Source: Phycisphaeraceae bacterium (GTDB taxonomy: Bacteria > Planctomycetota > Phycisphaerae > Phycisphaerales > Phycisphaeraceae). Taken from it: DNA of 8,449 nucleotides. Under the pieces are notes generated by a model, which was given only the letters and a program-made list of their open reading frames with translations, did not search any database and was not told the DNA's origin. Each line of letters begins with the position of its first letter. The first letter of the stretch is position 1. Location: positions 1 through 8,449 of the forward strand of contig JAJDCT010000320.1 of the NCBI GenBank assembly GCA_029260695.1, read 5' to 3'. Positions 1-5,575 of the stretch are shown here, piece by piece. A program made the position numbers and the translations under genes.

Positions 1-505
1 GTTTCCGCACCTGCCCGCGCTTGAGCATCGACACCGCCGCCGCCACCGCCAGGTACGTCTTGCCCGTCCCCGCAGGCCCCGAGCAGAACGTCAGGTCGTT
101 CTCAAAAATCGCCTCCAGGTAGGCCCGCTGCCCGCCCGTCATCGCCTTGACCCGCTTGTCCGGCAGATAGACGTCCATGCCATGGACCACATCGTGCGCA
201 GCCTGCCCGACCACACCGCCCGCTGCGACAGCGGCCCCGGCGTTCGGCATGCTCGCTACAGCGGCGATCGCATCGACCAGTTGCTTACGGCTCATCGGCT
301 CATCACGCACCGCCGCGTCCGTCAAACGTTCCAGGATCCGAGACGCCTGACCGACCGCCGTATCGTCTCCGCTGATCGTCAGCGTCCCGTTACGCGCCGT
401 GATATGGACACCCAAAGTCTCACGGATAATCTTAAGATTCCGCTCCGCCGGCCCGGTCACCCCGACTCGCGGCTCCCCGACAGGTAATTCAAGAGTAATA
501 TCCAA
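1..505 (-). CDS. phoH: PhoH-family P-loop ATPase, N-terminal 168 residues (C-terminus beyond left edge)
   Basis: Cytoplasmic PhoH/YbeZ-type ATPase, a family linked to RNA metabolism and often encoded beside the rRNA maturation nuclease YbeY. Seen: a small N-terminal domain (about residues 1-65, with VTGPAERNLKIIRETLGV then a TLTISGDD strand) of the kind that in this family precedes the ATPase, an Ala/Gly-rich linker (about 75-108), the pre-ATPase block with KRVKAMTGGQRAYLEAI, and a Walker A motif GPAGTGKT at 143-150. Walker B lies outside the window. The frame has an upstream TGA and no early ATG. The chosen TTG at 505 has GGGAG (517-521) 11 bases upstream and yields the complete N-terminal domain; the first in-frame ATG (residue 71) would delete it. 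It follows the secreted-protein gene by 141 bases and is probably an unrelated housekeeping gene with its own expression. Product confidence is high, start confidence moderate. Confidence 0.92.
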   Translation of the reverse strand, partial: MDITLELPVGEPRVGVTGPAERNLKIIRETLGVHITARNGTLTISGDDTAVGQASRILERLTDAAVRDEPMSRKQLVDAIAAVASMPNAGAAVAAGGVVGQAAHDVVHGMDVYLPDKRVKAMTGGQRAYLEAIFENDLTFCSGPAGTGKTYLAVAAAVSMLKRGQVRK

Positions 506-646
506 AACGCAAACATCTCCCAGTGGGCTCGATATCCCCCTTCATGATACCCACTCAAACGTAAGCGTGACCATTTGCGAATGACATGTGGGCATACTTT
601 TTCACGCTTACGTTTAACGTCTGAGTTTTTATGTATACCGCCACCC
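506..646. other. Intergenic region between the secreted-protein gene and phoH
   Basis: A 141-base non-coding stretch, clearly more AT-rich than its neighbours. It holds a perfect 14-bp inverted repeat (annotated separately) and should contain the phoH promoter and any transcript end of the upstream gene. I found no convincing -35/-10 pair and no hairpin followed by a T-run in the minus-strand direction. Confidence 0.7.
557..615. repeat. Perfect 14-bp inverted repeat with 31-base spacer
   Basis: The left arm AAACGTAAGCGTGA (557-570) and right arm TCACGCTTACGTTT (602-615) are exact reverse complements. The spacer (571-601) includes the palindrome ACATGT (584-589). Read on the minus strand it lies downstream of the stop at 647 and upstream of the phoH start. 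No U-run follows the hairpin in that direction, so it is not a standard intrinsic terminator. On the plus strand a T5 run lies about 10 bases past the right arm, but no plus-strand gene is present. It could be a pair of inverted protein-binding sites about 45 bp apart, an RNA stem protecting the upstream mRNA 3' end, or a small palindromic repeat element. Confidence 0.75.
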
Positions 647-1948
647 CTACAACGCCCCCCATATCCGCTTCAACTCCTGCGGCGTCGTCGCGAGGTATAC
701 CCGGCCATCCGGCATACGCCGCTCGATCAGCCTCCCCGTGGGGCTGTACGTCTGGACCTGTTCCGCGCGGTCCGGTGTCGGGCGCTCGTACACCCGGTAC
801 GAGCCGCCGGGCAGTGGTTCGATGCGGTAGGTACGCAGTGAGAGTTTCTGCGTGTTCTGATGGAACCCGTAGAACGCCAACTCCGTCGGTTCGCTGTGGG
901 GGAACAGCGCAGGCATGACGTACTGATTGACCTGCGACAGGTAAACATACGGCGGGATTTTCCAGGGCAGCTTCTTGATGCTCGAAGGCGTCTCCTGTGA
1001 GACTTCCATCGCGTTGCCGTCACGCAGCCCGGTCTGCCGCCAGTCCCGGGTCGTCGGCTGCGGTGGGGCGGTGGGGTGGTGCGGGCTCTCCTGGGGTGTT
1101 CTCAGTGTGGTGGTGATCGTCCAGAACTCAACCGAGCGGTCGTCGGCCTCGAAAAATTTGCCCTCCGCGTCGTAGGCGCTGGTGCCCTCAACGATGTGCG
1201 ACCGGATGGCCACCCCCGTCCCCGGCGGGACATGCTCGGCCTCGTCATGCTGACGGATACGCATGTACCCGATGTCTTCGCCGCCCTGGGTAATGCGCAG
1301 CCACTGCTCGGGGATCAACGCTGATTTAACCTGCTCGGACTTGATCGACTCCAGCCACGCCCGGCCCGCATCGATCCGTTTGGTTCTGACCCGGTCAAGC
1401 TCAATAGGGTCCGCCAATCTCACGCTACGGATCATGGCCTGGAACGTTTGATTCGCCGCATCAAAATCGCTGGCATCGCAATCGAGTTGGAAGATCGCCA
1501 GGGTCGTCGGGTCGATCAACGTATATACCTGCCCGAATACCCAGTCGCTTTCTTTGTCATCCGGGACCAGCATGAACAGCCCAAGCCCCGCGCGGGTGGC
1601 GACCGTGACCGGTTCGCTGTCCTGCGCCAACGTCACCGCGGATGGGTAGATAAAACCAAACTCGCCGATCGCCTTGTCTTTCACGCCCGGGAGGTTCAGG
1701 TCTGTCTGGCTCCGGCGTATATATACGCTGATCGTTGAGGGGTCCTGTGTAAGGAACTTGACCAGCGCCCCGTCGTCGGTCTGCTCCACCTGACCAGAGC
1801 CTGCCGGTACCTCAAGCGACATCCCGTAGGCCTGCTCACTCCACCGGATCGGCTCAGCTTCGCCCTCGGCGGCCTGCCCGTACGTCTGCCCGGGTAACAG
1901 GAACACCCCCAGCAACATGCAGGTACATAAGATGCGCGGCACGTTCAT
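647..1948 (-). CDS. Secreted two-part protein of unknown function with an N-terminal PsbP/Mog1-like region
   Basis: I do not recognise a named family. Seen: a 433-residue protein with a Sec-type signal peptide (hydrophobic LLGVFLLPG, likely cleavage near residues 24-27), so it probably acts in the periplasm or outside the cell. Residues 33-180 read as a compact alpha/beta domain (YGMSLEVPAG, STISVYIRRS, ending TFQAMIRSVRLAD) with the strand rhythm and closing F..M..SVR pattern of PsbP/Mog1-like folds. Residues 210-433 form a second, beta-rich part (EQWLRITQGGEDIGYMRI, ending TPQELKRIWGAL) interrupted by a Pro/Thr-rich stretch (about 283-300). The ATG at 1948 has AAAGGA (1955-1960) 6 bases upstream, a strong start. 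It follows the preceding gene by 28 bases and is probably co-transcribed. The two cysteines of the signal peptide do not form a good lipobox. Reality of the gene is well supported; the fold is inference. Confidence 0.85.
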   Translation of the reverse strand: MNVPRILCTCMLLGVFLLPGQTYGQAAEGEAEPIRWSEQAYGMSLEVPAGSGQVEQTDDGALVKFLTQDPSTISVYIRRSQTDLNLPGVKDKAIGEFGFIYPSAVTLAQDSEPVTVATRAGLGLFMLVPDDKESDWVFGQVYTLIDPTTLAIFQLDCDASDFDAANQTFQAMIRSVRLADPIELDRVRTKRIDAGRAWLESIKSEQVKSALIPEQWLRITQGGEDIGYMRIRQHDEAEHVPPGTGVAIRSHIVEGTSAYDAEGKFFEADDRSVEFWTITTTLRTPQESPHHPTAPPQPTTRDWRQTGLRDGNAMEVSQETPSSIKKLPWKIPPYVYLSQVNQYVMPALFPHSEPTELAFYGFHQNTQKLSLRTYRIEPLPGGSYRVYERPTPDRAEQVQTYSPTGRLIERRMPDGRVYLATTPQELKRIWGAL

Positions 1949-1976
1949 CTACGGTCCTTTCTCCACCGACTGAGGA

Positions 1977-2618
1977 TCATTCTTTGGCCACTCGTGCCGA
2001 CCGGTAGACCGCTTGCAGCAGCCTGGCGTTGGCACCTAGGGATTCAACCGCATCCGCATCGGGCCCGGCCGCGTCGGTTATGTATATAAGCCAGTATTGT
2101 TGCCCGTTGGGTGTCAGGCAGGCAAACAGATGCTGCCGAACTCGGTCTTGTTCGTCGGTGCTCGTCCCTATGAACTGTGCACCTAACAGCCCCGTGTCCG
2201 CCAACGAAAACCCAAAGGGTTCTGCGGCAGGCCTGAGCGTTGCACGTACCGATGGGTCCGGGTGATGCTTCACAAACCGGTAGATCATCTGCGCAGGCGT
2301 GGCCTGGTCGCTGAGGCTTATGGTGACCAGGGTGAGTTGGCGGTCGGGTCTATCGGGATCGGTGAGCACCACGTTGCTCTGGTCATGCTCGGGCATGTCC
2401 CAACCGTCGGGGAGGTCAAATGCGACGACGCTGTTGCTATTCTCCGGCGTGGGTTGCGCCAATTGATGCACACGGCTGATCGGGGTGTTGAGATACGCCG
2501 GCCCATCGCCCGCTTGAAGGTACGCCAGCCCCGTCGCGCCTAACAACACCAATCCCATCAGGCCGGCAACGGCCACGGACTGAACGCGGGGCGATTTGAA
2601 CACCGGTTTAGGTGGCAT
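1977..2618 (-). CDS. Single-pass membrane-anchored protein with a PsbP/Mog1-like extracytoplasmic domain, function unknown
   Basis: No named family recognised. Seen: 213 residues with a short basic N-terminus, one hydrophobic segment (about 13-34, VQSVAVAGLMGLVLLGATGL) and a soluble domain outside the cytoplasm (about 60-213). That domain has FDLPDGW near its start, RQLTLVTISLS, GQQYWLIYITD and a closing LLQAVYRSARVA, a pattern much like the N-terminal part of the next gene downstream. The frame stays open upstream to 2876, but that stretch is Arg-rich and overlaps the well-formed preceding gene, so it is a shadow. The start is uncertain between ATG 2618 (chosen) and ATG 2642 (221 residues, adds MRPAYHRG); neither has a clear Shine-Dalgarno, which suggests translation coupled to the upstream gene that ends at 2677. 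It resembles EpsI-type exosortase partners only in size and in having an N-terminal anchor; I see no EpsI motif. Confidence 0.82.
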   Translation of the reverse strand: MPPKPVFKSPRVQSVAVAGLMGLVLLGATGLAYLQAGDGPAYLNTPISRVHQLAQPTPENSNSVVAFDLPDGWDMPEHDQSNVVLTDPDRPDRQLTLVTISLSDQATPAQMIYRFVKHHPDPSVRATLRPAAEPFGFSLADTGLLGAQFIGTSTDEQDRVRQHLFACLTPNGQQYWLIYITDAAGPDADAVESLGANARLLQAVYRSARVAKE

Positions 2619-2676
2619 ACCCCGATGGTAGGCCGGGCGCATCGCGCTTGCAATTATGATGTTCTGTGATGAGCCG

Positions 2677-3393
2677 TCAGGCCGCCTTGCGTGACGGGAC
2701 CGGATGGATAGGCATGACCGTGACCTCGGGCGCCACAAATTCAGATAGCGTCTGGCCTTCCTGGAACAACTGGGCCCAGGAATCCATCGGGCCCGATTCT
2801 TGCACGGTGACCGCCCGCGACTGGCCCGCCGGCAAGCCACTGACTTGCTCAGCCAGGGCAACCAACGGGTGGTCACATTCTGCGATAACCTCAGACACCT
2901 TCATCGCGCCTTCAACCCGACTGGAGCTACGCCCCAAAGTCGGCCAGACCAGGCGTCTCAACAGGCCGGCCTGCTCAACGATGCCTTGCCCAGCACGATC
3001 CTTGTCTTGGGAGAAATCACACAGACGAAGACCCGCATCGACCAGACCGATACCCGGCCAGACACGAGACGAAGTCACAAGCAGCACGTCGAAGCGGCGC
3101 TGCCTTGCCCACACACCCGCGCCTTGATGGATACGCGATGGTCTGAACAAACGTGGCCTGCGCGATTCGAGATGAACGCGCCTGGCAAGATCCGCCACAC
3201 GCCTCCACTGATCGAGATTAACAGGCCGGCCCGCATCAGCGGACAGGTACACCTGATGCGTCGACGCCGCACAACACAACAGCCGCCACGCACGCGCAGC
3301 CCGGCTAGCCCCATCCGGATCGGGGAAACAGTCGCTTAGCATCAGCAGCGACGGTTGGCTTTGTGAAGTATCTAACCGCATCTCGTTTCCCAT
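2677..3393 (-). CDS. Probable GT4-like glycosyltransferase N-terminal domain protein (half-length)
   Basis: Seen: 238 residues opening with LLMLSDCFPDPDGASRAARA, then WRLLCCAASTHQVYL, RRFDVLLVTSSR (99-110) and LRLCDFSQDKDRA (122-133). This order matches the N-terminal Rossmann half of PEP-CTERM/XrtA-associated GT-B sugar transferases: a PxPxG.S.RA opening, a V.L strand, an FD.L.V.SS strand, then a D(F/V)xxDK segment. Such enzymes are usually about 400 residues, and the C-terminal half with the nucleotide-sugar site is absent; after about residue 190 the sequence departs from the family. No neighbouring frame supplies the missing half, so this is not a simple frameshift. It may be a non-catalytic or partner-dependent protein in the polysaccharide locus. 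ATG 3393 is the first possible start (in-frame TGA just upstream); ATG 3381 (MRLDTSQ) has GGGA a few bases upstream and is a good alternative. A CCGGC/GCCGG hairpin (3395-3409) sits directly before ATG 3393. Family call is tentative. Confidence 0.6.
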   Translation of the reverse strand: MGNEMRLDTSQSQPSLLMLSDCFPDPDGASRAARAWRLLCCAASTHQVYLSADAGRPVNLDQWRRVADLARRVHLESRRPRLFRPSRIHQGAGVWARQRRFDVLLVTSSRVWPGIGLVDAGLRLCDFSQDKDRAGQGIVEQAGLLRRLVWPTLGRSSSRVEGAMKVSEVIAECDHPLVALAEQVSGLPAGQSRAVTVQESGPMDSWAQLFQEGQTLSEFVAPEVTVMPIHPVPSRKAA

Positions 3394-3599
3394 GCCGGCT
3401 CATTGCCGGGCCACTTTCTCCACTCCGCCCCGTTCATGGCGTCCATAATCGCCGGTATCCGGCACCGGCCCGCTCCCCCCGGCTTCCCCCGGCTTTCCCT
3501 CACCCGCTCCGCCCCGTCGCCGCGCTACCTGCCTGCTTCGGGCTAGCGCTAATCTTCATCGTTTTTCCTTGCTGTGGTTGGACCCTTGTGTCTCGTCGG
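3394..3599. other. 206-base GC-rich gap between the BY-kinase and the half-glycosyltransferase genes
   Basis: This is the only sizeable break in the gene string between the sugar transferase and the secreted protein. It contains a small hairpin (3395-3399 with 3405-3409), two copies of CTCCGCCCCGT (3423-3433 and 3507-3517), adjacent near-copies of CCGGCTTCCC (about 3479-3499), the palindrome TAGCGCTA (3544-3551) and a possible 19-codon ORF. I see no T-tailed terminator and no clear promoter, so read-through from the export operon is possible. Confidence 0.6.
3500..3559 (-). CDS. Possible 19-residue leader ORF
   Basis: The ORF starts ATGAAGATT and encodes a basic, Ser/Ala/Gly-rich 19-residue peptide beginning MKISASPKQ. 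It is listed because AAGGA (3566-3570) lies 6 bases before the ATG, a better ribosome site than most genes here have. It starts 41 bases after the BY-kinase stop. It has no recognisable motif and could easily be chance in a GC-rich gap; if real, it might be a leader peptide for the downstream genes. Confidence 0.2.
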   Translation of the reverse strand: MKISASPKQAGSAATGRSG

Positions 3600-4688
3600 T
3601 CAGGCCGCACGCTTGGCGTAGTAACGGTACCGGTATCGGTACCCGTAACGGTAGTAGTGGTATCGGTTCTTGCCACGCTCCTGGTCGGTGGCGATCACGC
3701 CCGCGACCGGCGCGTTGTAGCTCCGTAATGCACGCAGCGCCTGCTCGATCAACGGCTTGGGCGTCCGGCTGATCCTGGCGATAAGCATTACTTCGTCGCT
3801 GAGACCCCCGAGGATCCCCGCGTCCGCCAGCTCAATGACCGGCGGGGTGTCAATGATCACATGGTCGTACTTTGAACGCAGGACCTTGAGCAGGTTCACC
3901 ATGCGTTGGTTGCTCAACAACTGCACCGCGTCGTTGCTGGCTCGGCTACCCGCGGTGATGATGTGCAGGGCGTTGCCCTCCATCTCTTGAATCACCTCGC
4001 TAAGGCTGGCTTCGCCACGCAGGTACCCGATCATCCCCTTGGATTCATCCAAATGCAGCAGCTTGTTGAAGGTCGGTAGCCGAAGGTCCGCCTCCAGCAC
4101 GATCGTCTTGCGGTTGCGCAGTTCGGCCATGATCAGGCCAAGGTTCAGGCTTGTGATCGTCTTGCCTTCTTGCGGCGTGGCACTGGTGATGGTGTGCACC
4201 AGATTTCTTTTGTGTTCCCAACGCGCCAGCATCGTGGTTCGGATCGCGCGGTATTCCTCGGCCAATTGCGAGGACGGCTCGGTCAGCGCGACCAGGCGGT
4301 CGTCAAGCTCCTGAGCCCACTTGGAAGTGATACGCAACGGCACGCCCGTGGCATCAGACTGAGGCGGCGGTGCGCCACCGTCGTCTTCGTTGATGGCGGG
4401 GGGGGCGCCGACTGGGTGCTCGTTTGCGGGGGTAATATTAATCGGGGGTGCCTGTTGCGGCGGCATGCCGTTGCGGGCTTCATCGAAATTGTAGACGGCG
4501 GCACCCTCGTCGGGTGTTTCTGGATTGACGCTGCTGTCTGTCGACTCTGCCGTGACGGGGGATTCGTCCGTGTCATCGCCCACGACCGGTTCGGTCTCGG
4601 CTGGGGGCGGCGTCAACGACTCCTGGCCGTCCTTTTCAGGGCGGTTCTCGTCGTCGGGCCGATTCATGGCGTCAAAAACATATCCCAT
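3600..4688 (-). CDS. Stand-alone bacterial tyrosine (BY) kinase, CpsD/CapB type, with long acidic linker and Tyr-rich tail
   Basis: Cytoplasmic ATPase/tyrosine kinase that cycles with the co-polymerase to control polysaccharide chain length. Seen in the 362-residue product: an acidic, Pro-rich, probably disordered region (1-115); the oligomerisation motif EX2RX2R as EEYRAIR (144-150); Walker A in SATPQEGKT (169-177); Walker A' IVLEADLRLP (196-205); Walker B HVIIDTPP (276-283); and a C-terminal tail with nine tyrosines in 15 residues (343-357), the expected autophosphorylation cluster. No membrane segment is present, so activation should come from the separate co-polymerase two genes upstream, as in CapA/CapB pairs. 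ATG 4688 is chosen because GAGGT (4697-4701) lies 8 bases upstream; an in-frame TTG at 4703 overlaps the preceding stop and is less likely. Walker A has Q where many relatives have G (PGEGKS/T). A run of eight C on the coding strand falls in the linker. Confidence 0.93.
   Translation of the reverse strand: MGYVFDAMNRPDDENRPEKDGQESLTPPPAETEPVVGDDTDESPVTAESTDSSVNPETPDEGAAVYNFDEARNGMPPQQAPPINITPANEHPVGAPPAINEDDGGAPPPQSDATGVPLRITSKWAQELDDRLVALTEPSSQLAEEYRAIRTTMLARWEHKRNLVHTITSATPQEGKTITSLNLGLIMAELRNRKTIVLEADLRLPTFNKLLHLDESKGMIGYLRGEASLSEVIQEMEGNALHIITAGSRASNDAVQLLSNQRMVNLLKVLRSKYDHVIIDTPPVIELADAGILGGLSDEVMLIARISRTPKPLIEQALRALRSYNAPVAGVIATDQERGKNRYHYYRYGYRYRYRYYAKRAA
3618..3662 (-). repeat. Tyr-Arg repeat tract encoding the BY-kinase tail
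   Basis: Fifteen codons encode residues 343-357 with Tyr mostly at every second position (RYGYRYRYRYY at the core). All nine Tyr codons are TAC while the intervening Arg codons vary (CGA, CGG, CGT). The codon variation suggests the protein pattern is under selection and is not just a recent DNA slippage product. Confidence 0.85.
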
Positions 4689-4696
4689 TCGTATGT

Positions 4697-4701
4697 ACCT
4701 C
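4697..4701 (-). promoter_or_regulatory. Ribosome binding site deciding the BY-kinase start
   Basis: GAGGT lies 8 bases upstream of ATG 4688 and overlaps the stop codon of the ATPase gene. This favours ATG 4688 over the upstream TTG 4703 and implies coupling to ATPase translation. Confidence 0.6.
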
Positions 4702-5572
4702 AACCCGCGAGACTAAGTCGCGTTTCACTTTCCTGGATCGCGTCCGTTTCTCCGAAGCTGGGCACCATGTCATCAAGCACCTGGCGGACCATCGTCGGTG
4801 TGATGCGGCGCTGCTCCTTGACAAACCCAAGCAGAAGGCAGTTGTCACAGATCACATTGATCAGCCGGGGCGTGCCCTCGCTCGCGTCATACATAGCCGC
4901 GATCGCTTCACCGCTGAAACTTACAGCCACGTGCTTGGGATCTCTGCTGCCCGCTCTTAGACGGTGTGCGATGTACCTCGCGGTGTCCTGGATACTCAAC
5001 GGGCGGAGCTGCTTTGCCATCACGATGCGTTGCCGTAATGCGCTCAGCCTCGGCGAGGAGATCTGCTCTCGCAACTCAGGCTGCCCGACCAGTACAAGCT
5101 GAAGCAGCTTGGTTGTATTCGTGTCGAAGTTGCTGATCAGCCGCAACTCTTCGAGCGCCTCGGTCGACAGCGTCTGAGCCTCGTCGACAAACAACACGAC
5201 GGGGCGGCTGACCTCGGACTGGCTGCGGAGGTAGGCCTCGAGTCTTTCCATCAGGCGGGCGTGGTCGTCACCGTCCTTGATCGGGACATCCAGCGACCGT
5301 AGCACATGCCGGGTCAGCTCCGAGCCCGTGCGGTGGCCGTGAACCAGCTGCACAATGGTGGCGTCCTTGCCGCAGCGTTGAAGCATGGTGCGCCCGACGG
5401 TGGTCTTGCCCGACCCGATGTTCCCGGTGACAAGGACAATGCCCTTGCGCATCCGGATCGTGTACTCGATCGCCGCCAGCGCCTCGCGGTGCTGCTCGCT
5501 TGCGTAGAAGAAACGCGGATTGGGCGTGTTCTCAAACGGGAGTGTCGTGAAGTTGTAGTACGTGTCGTACAT
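4700..5572 (-). CDS. ExeA/GspA-like AAA ATPase of a polysaccharide (XrtA/PEP-CTERM type) locus
   Basis: A 290-residue P-loop ATPase of the ExeA family, whose members in exosortase-linked exopolysaccharide loci are called PEP-CTERM locus secretion ATPases; the exact role there is not established. Seen: the family N-terminus YYNFTTLPFENTPNPRFFYAS (tyrosine-rich, with the usual PF..TPDPRF-like motif), Walker A GNIGSGKTT (50-58), Walker B VVLFVDEAQ (125-133), a sensor-1-like strand LVLVGQPEL (159-167), LRQRI (179-183) and a sensor-2 region EGTPRLIN (232-239). Length and motif order are normal. There is no ExeA-style C-terminal transmembrane or peptidoglycan-binding part, so the protein should be cytoplasmic. 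ATG 5572 lies 3 bases past the co-polymerase stop and has AGGTGG (5581-5586) 8 bases upstream, so the two are translationally coupled. Its stop lies just 11 bases before the BY-kinase ATG. This gene is the best indicator of which kind of EPS locus this is. Confidence 0.93.
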   Translation of the reverse strand: MYDTYYNFTTLPFENTPNPRFFYASEQHREALAAIEYTIRMRKGIVLVTGNIGSGKTTVGRTMLQRCGKDATIVQLVHGHRTGSELTRHVLRSLDVPIKDGDDHARLMERLEAYLRSQSEVSRPVVLFVDEAQTLSTEALEELRLISNFDTNTTKLLQLVLVGQPELREQISSPRLSALRQRIVMAKQLRPLSIQDTARYIAHRLRAGSRDPKHVAVSFSGEAIAAMYDASEGTPRLINVICDNCLLLGFVKEQRRITPTMVRQVLDDMVPSFGETDAIQESETRLSLAG

Positions 5573-5575
5573 CTT

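Noticed and set aside
557..615. Inverted repeat as the ends of a mobile element or a CRISPR-like repeat
   Set aside because: Only two arms enclose 31 non-coding bases; there are no flanking target-site duplications and no further repeat units.
557..630. Inverted repeat plus T5 run read as a plus-strand intrinsic terminator
   Set aside because: There is no plus-strand gene to end here, the loop is long (31 bases), and the T-run is about 10 bases away from the stem.
1977..2618. Anchored protein as an EpsI-type exosortase partner
   Set aside because: Its size and N-terminal anchor would fit, but I see none of the conserved EpsI sequence features.
2643..2876. Upstream extension of the anchored-protein frame (to a 299-residue product)
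   Set aside because: The added stretch is Arg-rich and overlaps the C-terminal part of the glycosyltransferase-like gene in another frame; the membrane anchor starts properly from ATG 2618 or 2642.
2666..3339. Two overlapping plus-strand ORFs (153 and 179 codons) opposite the glycosyltransferase-like gene
   Set aside because: They have low-complexity Arg/Pro/Thr-rich translations with no domain, while the minus-strand frame has family-like motifs and fits the operon direction.
4170..5102. Plus-strand ORF of 310 codons antisense to the BY-kinase and ATPase genes
   Set aside because: It is the mirror of two well-supported genes in a GC-rich genome, has no recognisable motif, and its Ser/Arg/Gly-rich composition is typical of a shadow frame.
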